DNA of 16,232 nucleotides, taken from an uncultured Kangiella sp. (GTDB lineage: Bacteria > Pseudomonadota > Gammaproteobacteria > Enterobacterales > DSM-103792). Every line of letters begins with the position of its first letter. Within the stretch, counting starts at the first letter, position 1. The notes under the pieces were generated by a model that was not told the DNA's origin, made no database searches, and worked only from the letters and a program-made list of their open reading frames with translations. Below, one piece after another: positions 1-6,315 of the stretch. The DNA lies in assembly GCA_946481205.1 (NCBI GenBank), contig CAMLNB010000066.1:1-16232 (forward strand), read 5' to 3'. A program made the position numbers and the translations under genes.

Positions 1-7
1 GAAAAAG

Positions 8-36
8 AAAAAGGCCACCGCATTGGTGGCCTTTTT
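8..36. terminator. Bidirectional intrinsic terminator
   Basis: A perfect 7-bp stem, GGCCACC (13-19) and GGTGGCC (25-31), encloses a 5-nt loop. It has an A-tract on the left (8-12) and a T-tract on the right (32-36), so it can end transcription in both directions. It lies 20 nt beyond the stop of the leftward Slp-family gene and would terminate that gene and whatever gene arrives from the left of the window. Confidence 0.85.
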
Positions 37-55
37 CATTATCTCGACATCGCAA

Positions 56-775
56 TTACTTTTCATTTTCCCGCACACGCGACTCCGCTTTGTGTGCGTT
101 GTCCGATGCGGCACCAGACATCGCGCGCGGTGCCGGCCGCTCGGCGCGGATCGGCTTCGGCGGCGGCGTCACGACCGCAGCACCACCTTGGCCTGTGCTA
201 CTGGAACTGCCCGAGCCGGTGGCGCGCGGTACCGGTCGCGGATGGTGATGATGGATGATCACCGGATAGTACGGTCGATACCAGAACGGATCCCAGTAGC
301 TGCCGCGAAGCAGCAAAACCTCGTCGTGATGACGATCGGTTCTCGGCTCCCACAAGTGATAGCCGGAACCTGACAGCATCGGAAACTTGTAGGGTTGATC
401 GTCAATCTTGCCTTCTACCGCCGGCTGCAAGGAACCGACTACCGTGATCTCGCGGCCGGTTTGGAAAATCAGCGGATCAAGAAAGCCGCCGAATACCGCG
501 ATGAAACGGCCACCCGTCTGGTTGCCACCAACCGGCCTGCCCCAGGAATTCAGCGGCTGCTCAACAATTTCAACCCAACTTTGATTGTCCTTGTTTTGCA
601 CGCGCGCGACCAAACCACCCCAGCGCACCAATTGGCCGTTGATCGCGGCATCATTGCCACGAACCGTCGCCAAACTGATATGGGGATCAACCGGCCCCTG
701 CACACTCTCCGGCACGCTGGCGCAGGCAGACAACAGCAAACCCGCCAACGCGATAATCGCGAAACGTTTATTCAT
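56..775 (-). CDS. Slp-family outer membrane lipoprotein (Slp/YeaY-like)
   Basis: This is an outer-membrane lipoprotein of the Slp family (E. coli Slp and YeaY), whose exact role is unsettled; E. coli Slp is starvation- or acid-induced. The product is about 239 residues. The N-terminus MNKRFAIIALAGLLLSAC has a lipobox ending at Cys18. Residue +2 is Ala rather than Asp, which fits sorting to the outer membrane. The family pattern follows: a VRWGG segment, 'VEIVEQPLNSWGRP', 'GRFIAVF..FLDP', 'GREITVVG' and a terminal 'HLW'. After that comes a roughly 70-residue tail rich in His, Pro, Ser and Ala that is not part of the family core. I chose the ATG at 775 because GAGGAG lies 7 nt upstream; the adjacent ATG at 778 is also possible. 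The frame opens further upstream to 922, but that part lacks signal-peptide character. In E. coli the Slp paralogue yeaY lies next to tsaB and yoaA, so the neighbourhood here supports a YeaY-like assignment. Confidence 0.88.
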   Translation of the reverse strand: MNKRFAIIALAGLLLSACASVPESVQGPVDPHISLATVRGNDAAINGQLVRWGGLVARVQNKDNQSWVEIVEQPLNSWGRPVGGNQTGGRFIAVFGGFLDPLIFQTGREITVVGSLQPAVEGKIDDQPYKFPMLSGSGYHLWEPRTDRHHDEVLLLRGSYWDPFWYRPYYPVIIHHHHPRPVPRATGSGSSSSTGQGGAAVVTPPPKPIRAERPAPRAMSGAASDNAHKAESRVRENEK

Positions 776-955
776 CATGGCTCTCCTCACGGCAGCGACG
801 CCATCGTCAGCAAATGCTACGCCCGTGCGCATTGCCTGACAAACGGTCATAAGCACCATTCTGCTGAAAATTTGACCGCCGACACGCTTAATCATTCCTG
901 AACGGAGCCGATAACCAGCCATCCCGGAAAGGGCTTCGCAGCCCGGGAGGTTCGC

Positions 956-1909
956 ATGTCACTTGCACCGGTCTCACTTTCACCCGCCTCATTCGCATCC
1001 GTCGGTCCTGCCGCATCCGGTTGGAGCAACATCGCCAGCCAACGTCTTCCTCCCGCCCAAGCCGCACCTGTCAGCGGTGCCGAGCCGGCACAGTCTGCGC
1101 AGGAACTGAATCGGGAGATCGAGGCGCAGAAAGAAAGCTCGCTGGCTTATCGCTTGATCAAGCAGCTGCTGATCGAGCACAGCAGCAGTGAGAGCGAGAG
1201 CATTAGCCTGGATACTGACAGCCTTGATCTGACACTGACGCGCAGCCGCAGCAGTGAACTGAGCTTGGCGCTTGATGAAAACAGCCTCAGTTTCAGTTGG
1301 ACCCAAACTGAAACCTTTGCCGCAACCGTCGTTGGCGAAGGTTTCAGCCTCAGCATTGCCGGGGTTCGGGTGCAGAGTTTCTCGCTGGAACTGGAACGCG
1401 AAGTCGGTCAATCGGATCCGCTGCAGATCGACATGGCCGGCGATGGCTTTGAAACCACCGGCTTGAGCTGGGCGGTGCGCTTTGACATCACCGGTGATGG
1501 TCAGGCGGAGCAAGTCAGCGTTGCCGCAGATGATGATGCCGTGCTGGCGCTGGATCGCAATCAGAACGGCCGTATCGACTCTGGCAAAGAGCTGTTTGGC
1601 GATCAGCACGGTCGCGCCAACGGCTATGCCGAATTGCGCCGACACGATGACAACCGCGATCAAGTCATCGATGCCAGCGACGCCATCTTTTCTGCACTGA
1701 AGCTGTTGCGCTGGCATAGCGACGGTCGCCAGCAATTGCTGTCGCTGGCTGAAGCCGGTATCAGCGCGCTGTCATTGCAGGAAGGGACATCAGCGCAAAC
1801 CGACACCGCGCAGGGCGACAGGGTCACCGGTGGTTCCAGCGTGAAGTTTGCCGATGGTCGGGAGCGCCAGATGGCCGATCTCTGGTATCGCTATCTGGCG
1901 GCGAATTGA
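956..1909 (+). CDS. EF-hand-like calcium-binding protein, function unknown
   Basis: This 317-residue protein has no signal peptide or membrane segment. A Ser/Ala-rich start (1-50) is followed by a helical segment (about 50-75) and a Ser/Leu/Glu-rich region of likely beta strands (about 78-150). Residues 154-250 form a module seen in many gammaproteobacterial proteins and in some RTX-type exoproteins: 'DMAGDGFETTG', then 'RFDITGDG', an EF-hand-like loop starting DRNQNGRID (200-208) leading into KELFGDQ, and a second loop with D231, N233, D235, D239 and D242. Calcium binding is inferred from these Asp/Asn positions; no enzymatic function is apparent. The start is supported by GGGAGG 5 nt before the ATG. 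The gene is divergent from the Slp-family gene and convergent with the small gene at 1935-2306. Secretion by a signal-less route such as type I is possible but unsupported, since no transporter genes are visible here. Confidence 0.75.
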   Translation: MSLAPVSLSPASFASVGPAASGWSNIASQRLPPAQAAPVSGAEPAQSAQELNREIEAQKESSLAYRLIKQLLIEHSSSESESISLDTDSLDLTLTRSRSSELSLALDENSLSFSWTQTETFAATVVGEGFSLSIAGVRVQSFSLELEREVGQSDPLQIDMAGDGFETTGLSWAVRFDITGDGQAEQVSVAADDDAVLALDRNQNGRIDSGKELFGDQHGRANGYAELRRHDDNRDQVIDASDAIFSALKLLRWHSDGRQQLLSLAEAGISALSLQEGTSAQTDTAQGDRVTGGSSVKFADGRERQMADLWYRYLAAN

Positions 1910-1934
1910 GTGCGGTGACGCAGCGCTGAGACGT

Positions 1935-2306
1935 TCAGGCGAACAGATCGACACCAAACAACTGGGCCAGTGATTCGCGGTCCCTATCGCCTGCCGTTGC
2001 TTGGTAAGCACGCTGTGCGCGTTGACCGGTGTAGCTGCCGGCATTTTCGCGTTGCACGCGCTCGCTGCTGGCAGCGGTTTGATCGGTCTCCAGCGTGGCC
2101 AGCACGCGGCGATAGGCGTTGGTGCCGAGAACAAAATCCTGCCGGCCGTTGTCGGCTTGCACACGAGCTTGGGTTTCGGCTTTGCGCGCTGCGTTGGCCG
2201 CCTCGGCATCAAGACGACGCGACTCGGCCGGGCTCCGTTCAAAACCCAGCAAACCGCTCGCATTGAGATTGATGCTGCCAATCGCCACGCTGCCGTTCTC
2301 ACCCAA
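1935..2306 (-). CDS. Small hypothetical protein, Ala/Arg/Gln-rich helical
   Basis: The product is about 123 residues and I do not recognise the family with certainty. It opens with 'IGSINLNASGLLGFERS', followed by a charged, Ala/Glu/Arg/Gln-rich stretch (about 25-105) that is likely helical, and ends 'SLAQLFGVDLFA'. Short proteobacterial proteins with a Gly/Asn-Ser-rich start, a helical middle and a hydrophobic '..LLGVDV.' end occur widely without known function. It has no signal peptide. The only upstream start in frame is a TTG at 2306, because a TAA lies just before it. A GTG at 2288 is an alternative; neither has a strong ribosome-binding site. The frame is intact and distinctly protein-like, and it lies downstream of tsaB in the same direction, with the 17-bp tandem repeat between them. 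Confidence 0.6.
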   Translation of the reverse strand: MGENGSVAIGSINLNASGLLGFERSPAESRRLDAEAANAARKAETQARVQADNGRQDFVLGTNAYRRVLATLETDQTAASSERVQRENAGSYTGQRAQRAYQATAGDRDRESLAQLFGVDLFA

Positions 2307-2317
2307 CGAGTGACTTT

Positions 2318-2385
2318 ACCGATAGAACCTGGTCACCGATAGAACCTGTTCACCGATACAACCCGTTCACCGCTATCGCCAGCTC
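2318..2385. repeat. 17-bp tandem repeat, four decaying copies
   Basis: Four adjacent 17-bp units start at 2318, 2335, 2352 and 2369. The first two read ACCGATAGAACCTGGTC and ACCGATAGAACCTGTTC, and the third ACCGATACAACCCGTTC. The fourth keeps only ACCGCTATC and the final CTC. The array lies in the 154-bp gap between tsaB and the small leftward gene, directly upstream of that gene's start. Units 1 and 2 differ by one base, which suggests recent slippage. No function can be assigned. Confidence 0.85.
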
Positions 2386-2460
2386 ACCGCGTTGAAGTAT
2401 AGAGCCTCGACGCGCGCCGCCTCGACCCTGCCGAGTCTCAACCCATCGACAAGCGCCCGC

Positions 2461-3153
2461 TCAAACCAAGCCTTTTGGTTTGTCCGCGACATGGTCGCGC
2501 AAATAGACCGGTAGTGCCTGTTCCGCCGGCACGCCCTCGCCGCGACGCAAAGCAGGGACGGCAAGCGCCAGCATATCGCGCGCATTGGGCAAGCGGCCTT
2601 CGCCCGGTTCGGCTTTCAGTGCCGACACGACCCCGGCACGCATCGCATCACCGTGCACCTGCCAACCGGTGCCACAGGCCAACCACTCACCCGACGCGCT
2701 GAATTGCAGCTGCGCCGGTGGCAATACCGCCTCCGCCAACACCGTTCGCCACTCAGCGTCCTGCCAGGCATACGCGGCGGCGTAAATCTCGCCCATTCGG
2801 GCATCGATTGCCGGCAAGACATGAGTGGCGCCATGCTCGCGCCGCGCCCCTTCAGCCATCGCCAGCAAGGTCGACACGCCGTAAACCGGTTTTGCGTGCG
2901 TGAACGCGAGCCCCTGCACAACGGCCACCGCGGTGCGCACGCCGGTGAACGCTCCGGGACCGCGACCAAAAACGAAGGCATCGACATCAGCGAGGGTGAG
3001 ATCTGCTTGCTTCAACACCGCATCAATCAGCGGCAACAGTTTCTGCGCATGCAGGCGCGGTGCAATCTCGAAATGAGCATGGCAATGCTCGCCATGTTGC
3101 AACGCCACCGAGAGCGCTTCGGTGGCGGCATCCAGTGCCAGAATGGTTTTCAT
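2461..3153 (-). CDS. tsaB: tRNA t6A biosynthesis protein TsaB
   Basis: TsaB (YeaZ) is the non-catalytic partner of the TsaD kinase-fold protein. With TsaD and TsaE it transfers threonylcarbamoyl to A37 of tRNAs that read ANN codons, in the cytoplasm. The N-terminus MKTILALDAATEALSVAL matches the family's ASKHA-fold start, and 'FGRGPGAFTGVRTAVAVVQGLA' is the characteristic Gly-rich segment. At 230 residues the length is very close to E. coli TsaB. An in-frame ATG at 3165 would add four residues; I prefer 3153 because family members begin M-x-I-L-A-(L/I)-D. The start lies 31 nt downstream of the yoaA stop, so the two genes are probably co-transcribed, as in E. coli. An 8-bp inverted repeat (CAAACCAA, 2462-2469; TTGGTTTG, 2475-2482) spans the stop codon. 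Confidence 0.95.
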   Translation of the reverse strand: MKTILALDAATEALSVALQHGEHCHAHFEIAPRLHAQKLLPLIDAVLKQADLTLADVDAFVFGRGPGAFTGVRTAVAVVQGLAFTHAKPVYGVSTLLAMAEGARREHGATHVLPAIDARMGEIYAAAYAWQDAEWRTVLAEAVLPPAQLQFSASGEWLACGTGWQVHGDAMRAGVVSALKAEPGEGRLPNARDMLALAVPALRRGEGVPAEQALPVYLRDHVADKPKGLV

Positions 3154-3184
3154 CGGTGAGCTCATCGGGAACCTGTCAACCTCA

Positions 3185-5113
3185 TCACGTCGTGTGGCGC
3201 AGAAAGAAACGCTGCACATCCGACAATTGTCGCGACAACGGCATTGGCGGCAAGCTGCGCTGAAAGACTTGACCATACGGTCGATGGATCAAGCGTGGGT
3301 CGGCAATCATCAAAACGCCGGTATCGGTGACATCGCGGATCAAGCGGCCAGCGCCTTGCTTGAGCGTAATCACCGCGCGCGGCAACTGCATATCATTGAA
3401 CGGATCGCCACCGTTACGGCGACAGGCGTCCTGACGCGCGCGCAGTACCGGATCATCAGGCGCGGCAAATGGCAACTTGTCGATGACGACGAGGCTCAGC
3501 GCTTCGCCGCGGACATCGACCCCTTCCCAGAAACTGCTGGTACCGAGCAAGACGGCATTGCCGAGCTTGCGAAAGGTATCGAGCAAACGATTGCGTGGCT
3601 GACTGCCCTGCACCAGCACCGGATAGCGAATGCGCGCCGGCAACTCGCGCGCCATCCACTCCAGCGCGCGATAACTGGTAAACAACAAGAACGCCCGGCC
3701 TTGACTGGCTTGCAGCACCGGCAATGTCGCTTTCAGCAATTCTTCCAGATAATGCGGCGCATCCGGCTCTGGCAAACCGTTCGGCACATACAGCAGCGCC
3801 TGATCGAGATAATTGAACGGGCTATCGAGCGCCAGCGTGACCGGTTCTTGCAGGCCAAGCTGATCGGTGAAATGACGGAATTGCTGGTTCACCGTCAACG
3901 TGGCGGAGGTGTATATCCAGGCCGCATTGCGAAACCGTGCGGCCTGACGTTGAAACGATTCGGCCACTGCCAACGGTGTGCTATTGAACGCAAAGCCATG
4001 CTTGTAGGTTTCAAACCAGCGGACATTGTCGGCATCACTGCTTTCGGTGATGGCGATCAACTTGGCTTGCAAGGCCTCGACCCGACCCAGCGCCGCTCCC
4101 AAGCCTTCACTGCGATCGGCGGCAATTTCCAGCTGCGTGCGCGCCAGCTCCAAATGTTCACCGAGTGCAGCCAAGGCGGCCTGCAGATCACGGCGTTTCA
4201 GCAACGGCAATAATGGCGCCTTTTGCCGATCCATGCCCAGCGCCAGTCGGACATCGGCGACGGCTTTGCCGATGCTTTGTACCGCGGTCAGCAGATCGTC
4301 TTGATCGCGAGCATGGGCACGGGTTTCGGCTTCGGTGTCGCGGGCAAATTCAAGCAGCTGCCGGCTAGAAACGGTCTGGCCAAAAAAATTGCTGGCGGTT
4401 TCGGCGAGTTGATGCGCTTCATCAATGATGATGGCGGCAGCACCGGGCAACAGTTCACCAAAGCCTTCTTCTTTCAGCGCCAGATCGGCCAGCAGCAAAT
4501 GGTGATTGACGACCACGATCTCGGCTTCCATGGCCGTGCGCCGCGCTTTGACAACGTGACAATCCTGATAATACGGGCACTCGCCGCCAAGACAGTTTTC
4601 GGCGGTGCTGGTTACGTAAGACAGGATCGGATCGTCATCGGCCAGGGCAATGCATTCCGACAAATCGCCGGTATGCGTGCCACGCGCCCAGGACTCCACC
4701 GCGCGCAAACTGCGCACCGAATCCTTGGTCGGCAAACGTCCGGTTTGCTGAGTCTGTTCGAGTCGATACAGGCAAAGGTAATTGCTGCGACCTTTGAGCA
4801 GTGCACGCCGAGGTTTGACGTTGAGCGTGTCGCAGACGGTCGGCAGATCGCGATGATAAAGCTGATCCTGCAGGTTCTTGGTACCGGTCGAGATAATCAC
4901 CCGCTCGCCCGCCAACAACGCAGGCACCAGATACGCAAAGGTTTTGCCGGTGCCGGTGCCCGCTTCGACCACCAAGGTCTGGCGCTGCTGCAACGCCGTT
5001 TCCACCGCCTGGGCCATTTCGATCTGGGCCGGACGGGCGCGAAAATTGGATTGCTCGGAAAAGGGACCATCGGGTCCGAGCGAGTAAGCGCTCGGCGAAA
5101 TCACGGCATTCAT
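3185..5113 (-). CDS. yoaA: YoaA/DinG-family iron-sulfur DNA helicase
   Basis: This is a 5'-3' superfamily 2 helicase of the XPD/DinG type. E. coli YoaA pairs with the HolC (chi) subunit of DNA polymerase III and helps cells survive replication-blocking lesions. The 642-residue product has Walker A AGTGTGKT (51-58), four cysteines placed to ligate the [4Fe-4S] cluster (C114, C174, C179, C185), DEAH (231-234), 'YTSATL', 'FWEGVDVRG' and a motif VI 'QGAGRLIRD' near the C-terminus. The length fits YoaA better than DinG, which is longer. The gene sits directly upstream of tsaB as in E. coli, which supports YoaA. The start at 5113 gives an N-terminal segment of normal length, although no strong ribosome-binding site is visible. 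A 152-bp gap separates it from the 154-residue gene upstream, so it may have its own promoter. Confidence 0.93.
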   Translation of the reverse strand: MNAVISPSAYSLGPDGPFSEQSNFRARPAQIEMAQAVETALQQRQTLVVEAGTGTGKTFAYLVPALLAGERVIISTGTKNLQDQLYHRDLPTVCDTLNVKPRRALLKGRSNYLCLYRLEQTQQTGRLPTKDSVRSLRAVESWARGTHTGDLSECIALADDDPILSYVTSTAENCLGGECPYYQDCHVVKARRTAMEAEIVVVNHHLLLADLALKEEGFGELLPGAAAIIIDEAHQLAETASNFFGQTVSSRQLLEFARDTEAETRAHARDQDDLLTAVQSIGKAVADVRLALGMDRQKAPLLPLLKRRDLQAALAALGEHLELARTQLEIAADRSEGLGAALGRVEALQAKLIAITESSDADNVRWFETYKHGFAFNSTPLAVAESFQRQAARFRNAAWIYTSATLTVNQQFRHFTDQLGLQEPVTLALDSPFNYLDQALLYVPNGLPEPDAPHYLEELLKATLPVLQASQGRAFLLFTSYRALEWMARELPARIRYPVLVQGSQPRNRLLDTFRKLGNAVLLGTSSFWEGVDVRGEALSLVVIDKLPFAAPDDPVLRARQDACRRNGGDPFNDMQLPRAVITLKQGAGRLIRDVTDTGVLMIADPRLIHRPYGQVFQRSLPPMPLSRQLSDVQRFFLRHTT

Positions 5114-5265
5114 CAGTCAGAAGTCATCACGAAAATGAAGCGAACGAAGACCGGTGGCGGCCGCCAGCACGCAGAAGGCGCAGTGTATAGGGATTGCTGG
5201 AGCCCGCCCAGCGGCGGCTGTTGTGCAGAAGGGCCCGCAGGTCGGCGTGAACGAGTGAAAAACCG

Positions 5266-5730
5266 CTACGCCGCCTGCCGTTCGGCCTGCCAGACCACCC
5301 GGCCGAGGTTGCGAAACCGGGCGACCGTCATCGCGCCGCGCTTGTTCGGCTTCAGCTCAGCCAACGCCGCGCTCAGCACCTCGCGGCTGGCCTCAATCAG
5401 CTCCGTCGGCTGGTAGTTCTCATCCATCAGCACCAGCACGATGCGGTCCCACTGACCGTCAAAGCCGAGCTGGCCAACCCGTTGCCGGGTACGGCTGTCG
5501 TCGAACATCACCCGCCCCTTGATCTGCACCTTGAGCCCGGCCCGCTCGCCTTCGCCAATGGCATCGACACCAGCGAGCGGCTCGGCCGGTGGCTGCAGAT
5601 TCAGCAGGCGCATGGCGTCGTGGCGGGCAATCTCGTTGCTCAGCGGCAGGGTCTGGCCGGTGGCCTTGTGGTAATCGGCCGCCAGGCGCCGCGCCTCCGC
5701 CATCAGCTTGTCGACATCGTAGGCAGTCAT
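5266..5730 (-). CDS. Uncharacterised protein with PD-(D/E)XK-like core
   Basis: The 154-residue protein resembles an uncharacterised bacterial family (perhaps DUF6998-like) with an N-terminal helix, 'SNEIARHDAMRLL' (31-43), and a 'GVDAIGEG...KVQIKGR' segment. D56 followed by Q69-x-K71 has the spacing and strand-like context of PD-(D/E)XK nuclease-fold proteins that use Gln in the last motif (Mrr-like and DUF4365-like families). E33 could be the extra helix acidic residue. The C-terminal half has 'IVLVLMDENYQPTELIEA', which looks like a core strand and turn, and an Arg-rich end. Nuclease activity is inference only. It precedes yoaA on the same strand. The start at 5730 has no close ribosome-binding site, and the ATG at 5703 is an alternative that would keep the proposed core. 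Confidence 0.75.
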   Translation of the reverse strand: MTAYDVDKLMAEARRLAADYHKATGQTLPLSNEIARHDAMRLLNLQPPAEPLAGVDAIGEGERAGLKVQIKGRVMFDDSRTRQRVGQLGFDGQWDRIVLVLMDENYQPTELIEASREVLSAALAELKPNKRGAMTVARFRNLGRVVWQAERQAA

Positions 5731-5813
5731 GGTGGCAAGGGGCTCCGTTCCGCACTGCCTTCATGATAGGCGGCGGGGTGCGTGCGGACAACGCAGCAAC
5801 GCGGATTGGAGCT

Positions 5814-6122
5814 TCAGACCTTGATGCTGATATGGCGGCCGCGGCGGTCTTCGCCAGCCTGACGCTTGCGATTGCGACGCTCGCCCTGACGACGTTCAAC
5901 TGCCACCGGCAAATCGCGTTGGCGGCGGTCGGTCTTGCGCTTCTCCATGCCAACGGCGGCATTCGCGGCCGGGCCGGCCGGCGTCGGTGGAATGACCGGC
6001 TGCGGCTTGGGCAGCAGCTCCGGCCGAACAGGTTGGTTATCAACAAAGACACGGGGAAGTTCCGCCCCGCTCGGGATATTGGGCATAGCGATATCTCGGG
6101 TTTCACCGGCGATATCGGCCAT
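5814..6122 (-). CDS. Small Arg-rich protein with ERRxGxRR-type motifs
   Basis: The predicted product is about 102 residues. It has a Pro-rich linker (about 31-52, 'PELLPKPQPVIPPTP') and a strongly basic C-terminal half with repeated acidic-Arg-Arg motifs: DRR (65-67), ERRQGERR (76-83) and DRR (92-94), ending 'GRHISIKV'. Short proteins ending in this basic pattern are found as hypothetical proteins in several gammaproteobacteria; the function is unknown to me. Nucleic-acid or acidic-surface binding is possible from composition alone. I chose the ATG at 6122 because the reading frame upstream of it crosses the intergenic terminator and reads like non-coding sequence. No strong ribosome-binding site is visible. 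It lies downstream of the TonB-dependent receptor but beyond that gene's terminator, so it needs its own promoter. Confidence 0.6.
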   Translation of the reverse strand: MADIAGETRDIAMPNIPSGAELPRVFVDNQPVRPELLPKPQPVIPPTPAGPAANAAVGMEKRKTDRRQRDLPVAVERRQGERRNRKRQAGEDRRGRHISIKV

Positions 6123-6182
6123 GACTGCGGTTTCTTGAATGGGTACGATCAGTTTTGTGACTGCTCGCACACGATGTGCGGC

Positions 6183-6212
6183 GGAAAAACAACGGCCCGC
6201 AAGCGGGCCGTT
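6183..6212 (-). terminator. Intrinsic terminator of the TonB-dependent receptor gene
   Basis: On the minus strand AACGGCCCGC is followed by TT and GCGGGCCGTT, then TGTTTTTCC. The GC-rich stem of about 9 bp with a short loop and a T-run is a standard rho-independent terminator. It lies about 105 nt past the receptor stop codon. Confidence 0.85.
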
Positions 6213-6285
6213 GATACAGCAGAACGTTCGAGTGGCGATGACTTGCCGGTTTGGCTTATCACCGCACCACTTCAACTCAGCGCAA

Positions 6286-6309
6286 GCCGGGTACCCGCAA
6301 GTACCCGGC
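6286..6309. repeat. Perfect 9-bp inverted repeat just after the receptor gene
   Basis: GCCGGGTAC (6286-6294) and GTACCCGGC (6301-6309) flank the 6-nt loop CCGCAA. The hairpin lies 6 nt beyond the receptor stop codon and has no T-tract on either strand. It may protect the mRNA 3' end; the true terminator is further downstream. Confidence 0.7.
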
Positions 6310-6315
6310 CACACA

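Noticed and set aside
776..922. Upstream extension of the Slp-family frame to 922
   Set aside because: The lipoprotein signal sequence begins at 775 with a strong GAGGAG before it; the extra 49 residues would bury the signal peptide.
3122..4213. Long open frame on the plus strand opposite yoaA
   Set aside because: It lies antisense to a helicase with all family motifs, and its own translation has no recognisable domain; it is a shadow of the GC-biased opposite strand.
5154..5167. GC palindrome TGGCGGCCGCCA upstream of yoaA
   Set aside because: It is short, in GC-rich sequence, without a T-tract or repeated copies; probably chance.
4223..5416. 397-codon plus-strand open frame over yoaA and the neighbouring gene
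   Set aside because: It is antisense to two well-supported genes, with no domain and no ribosome-binding site.
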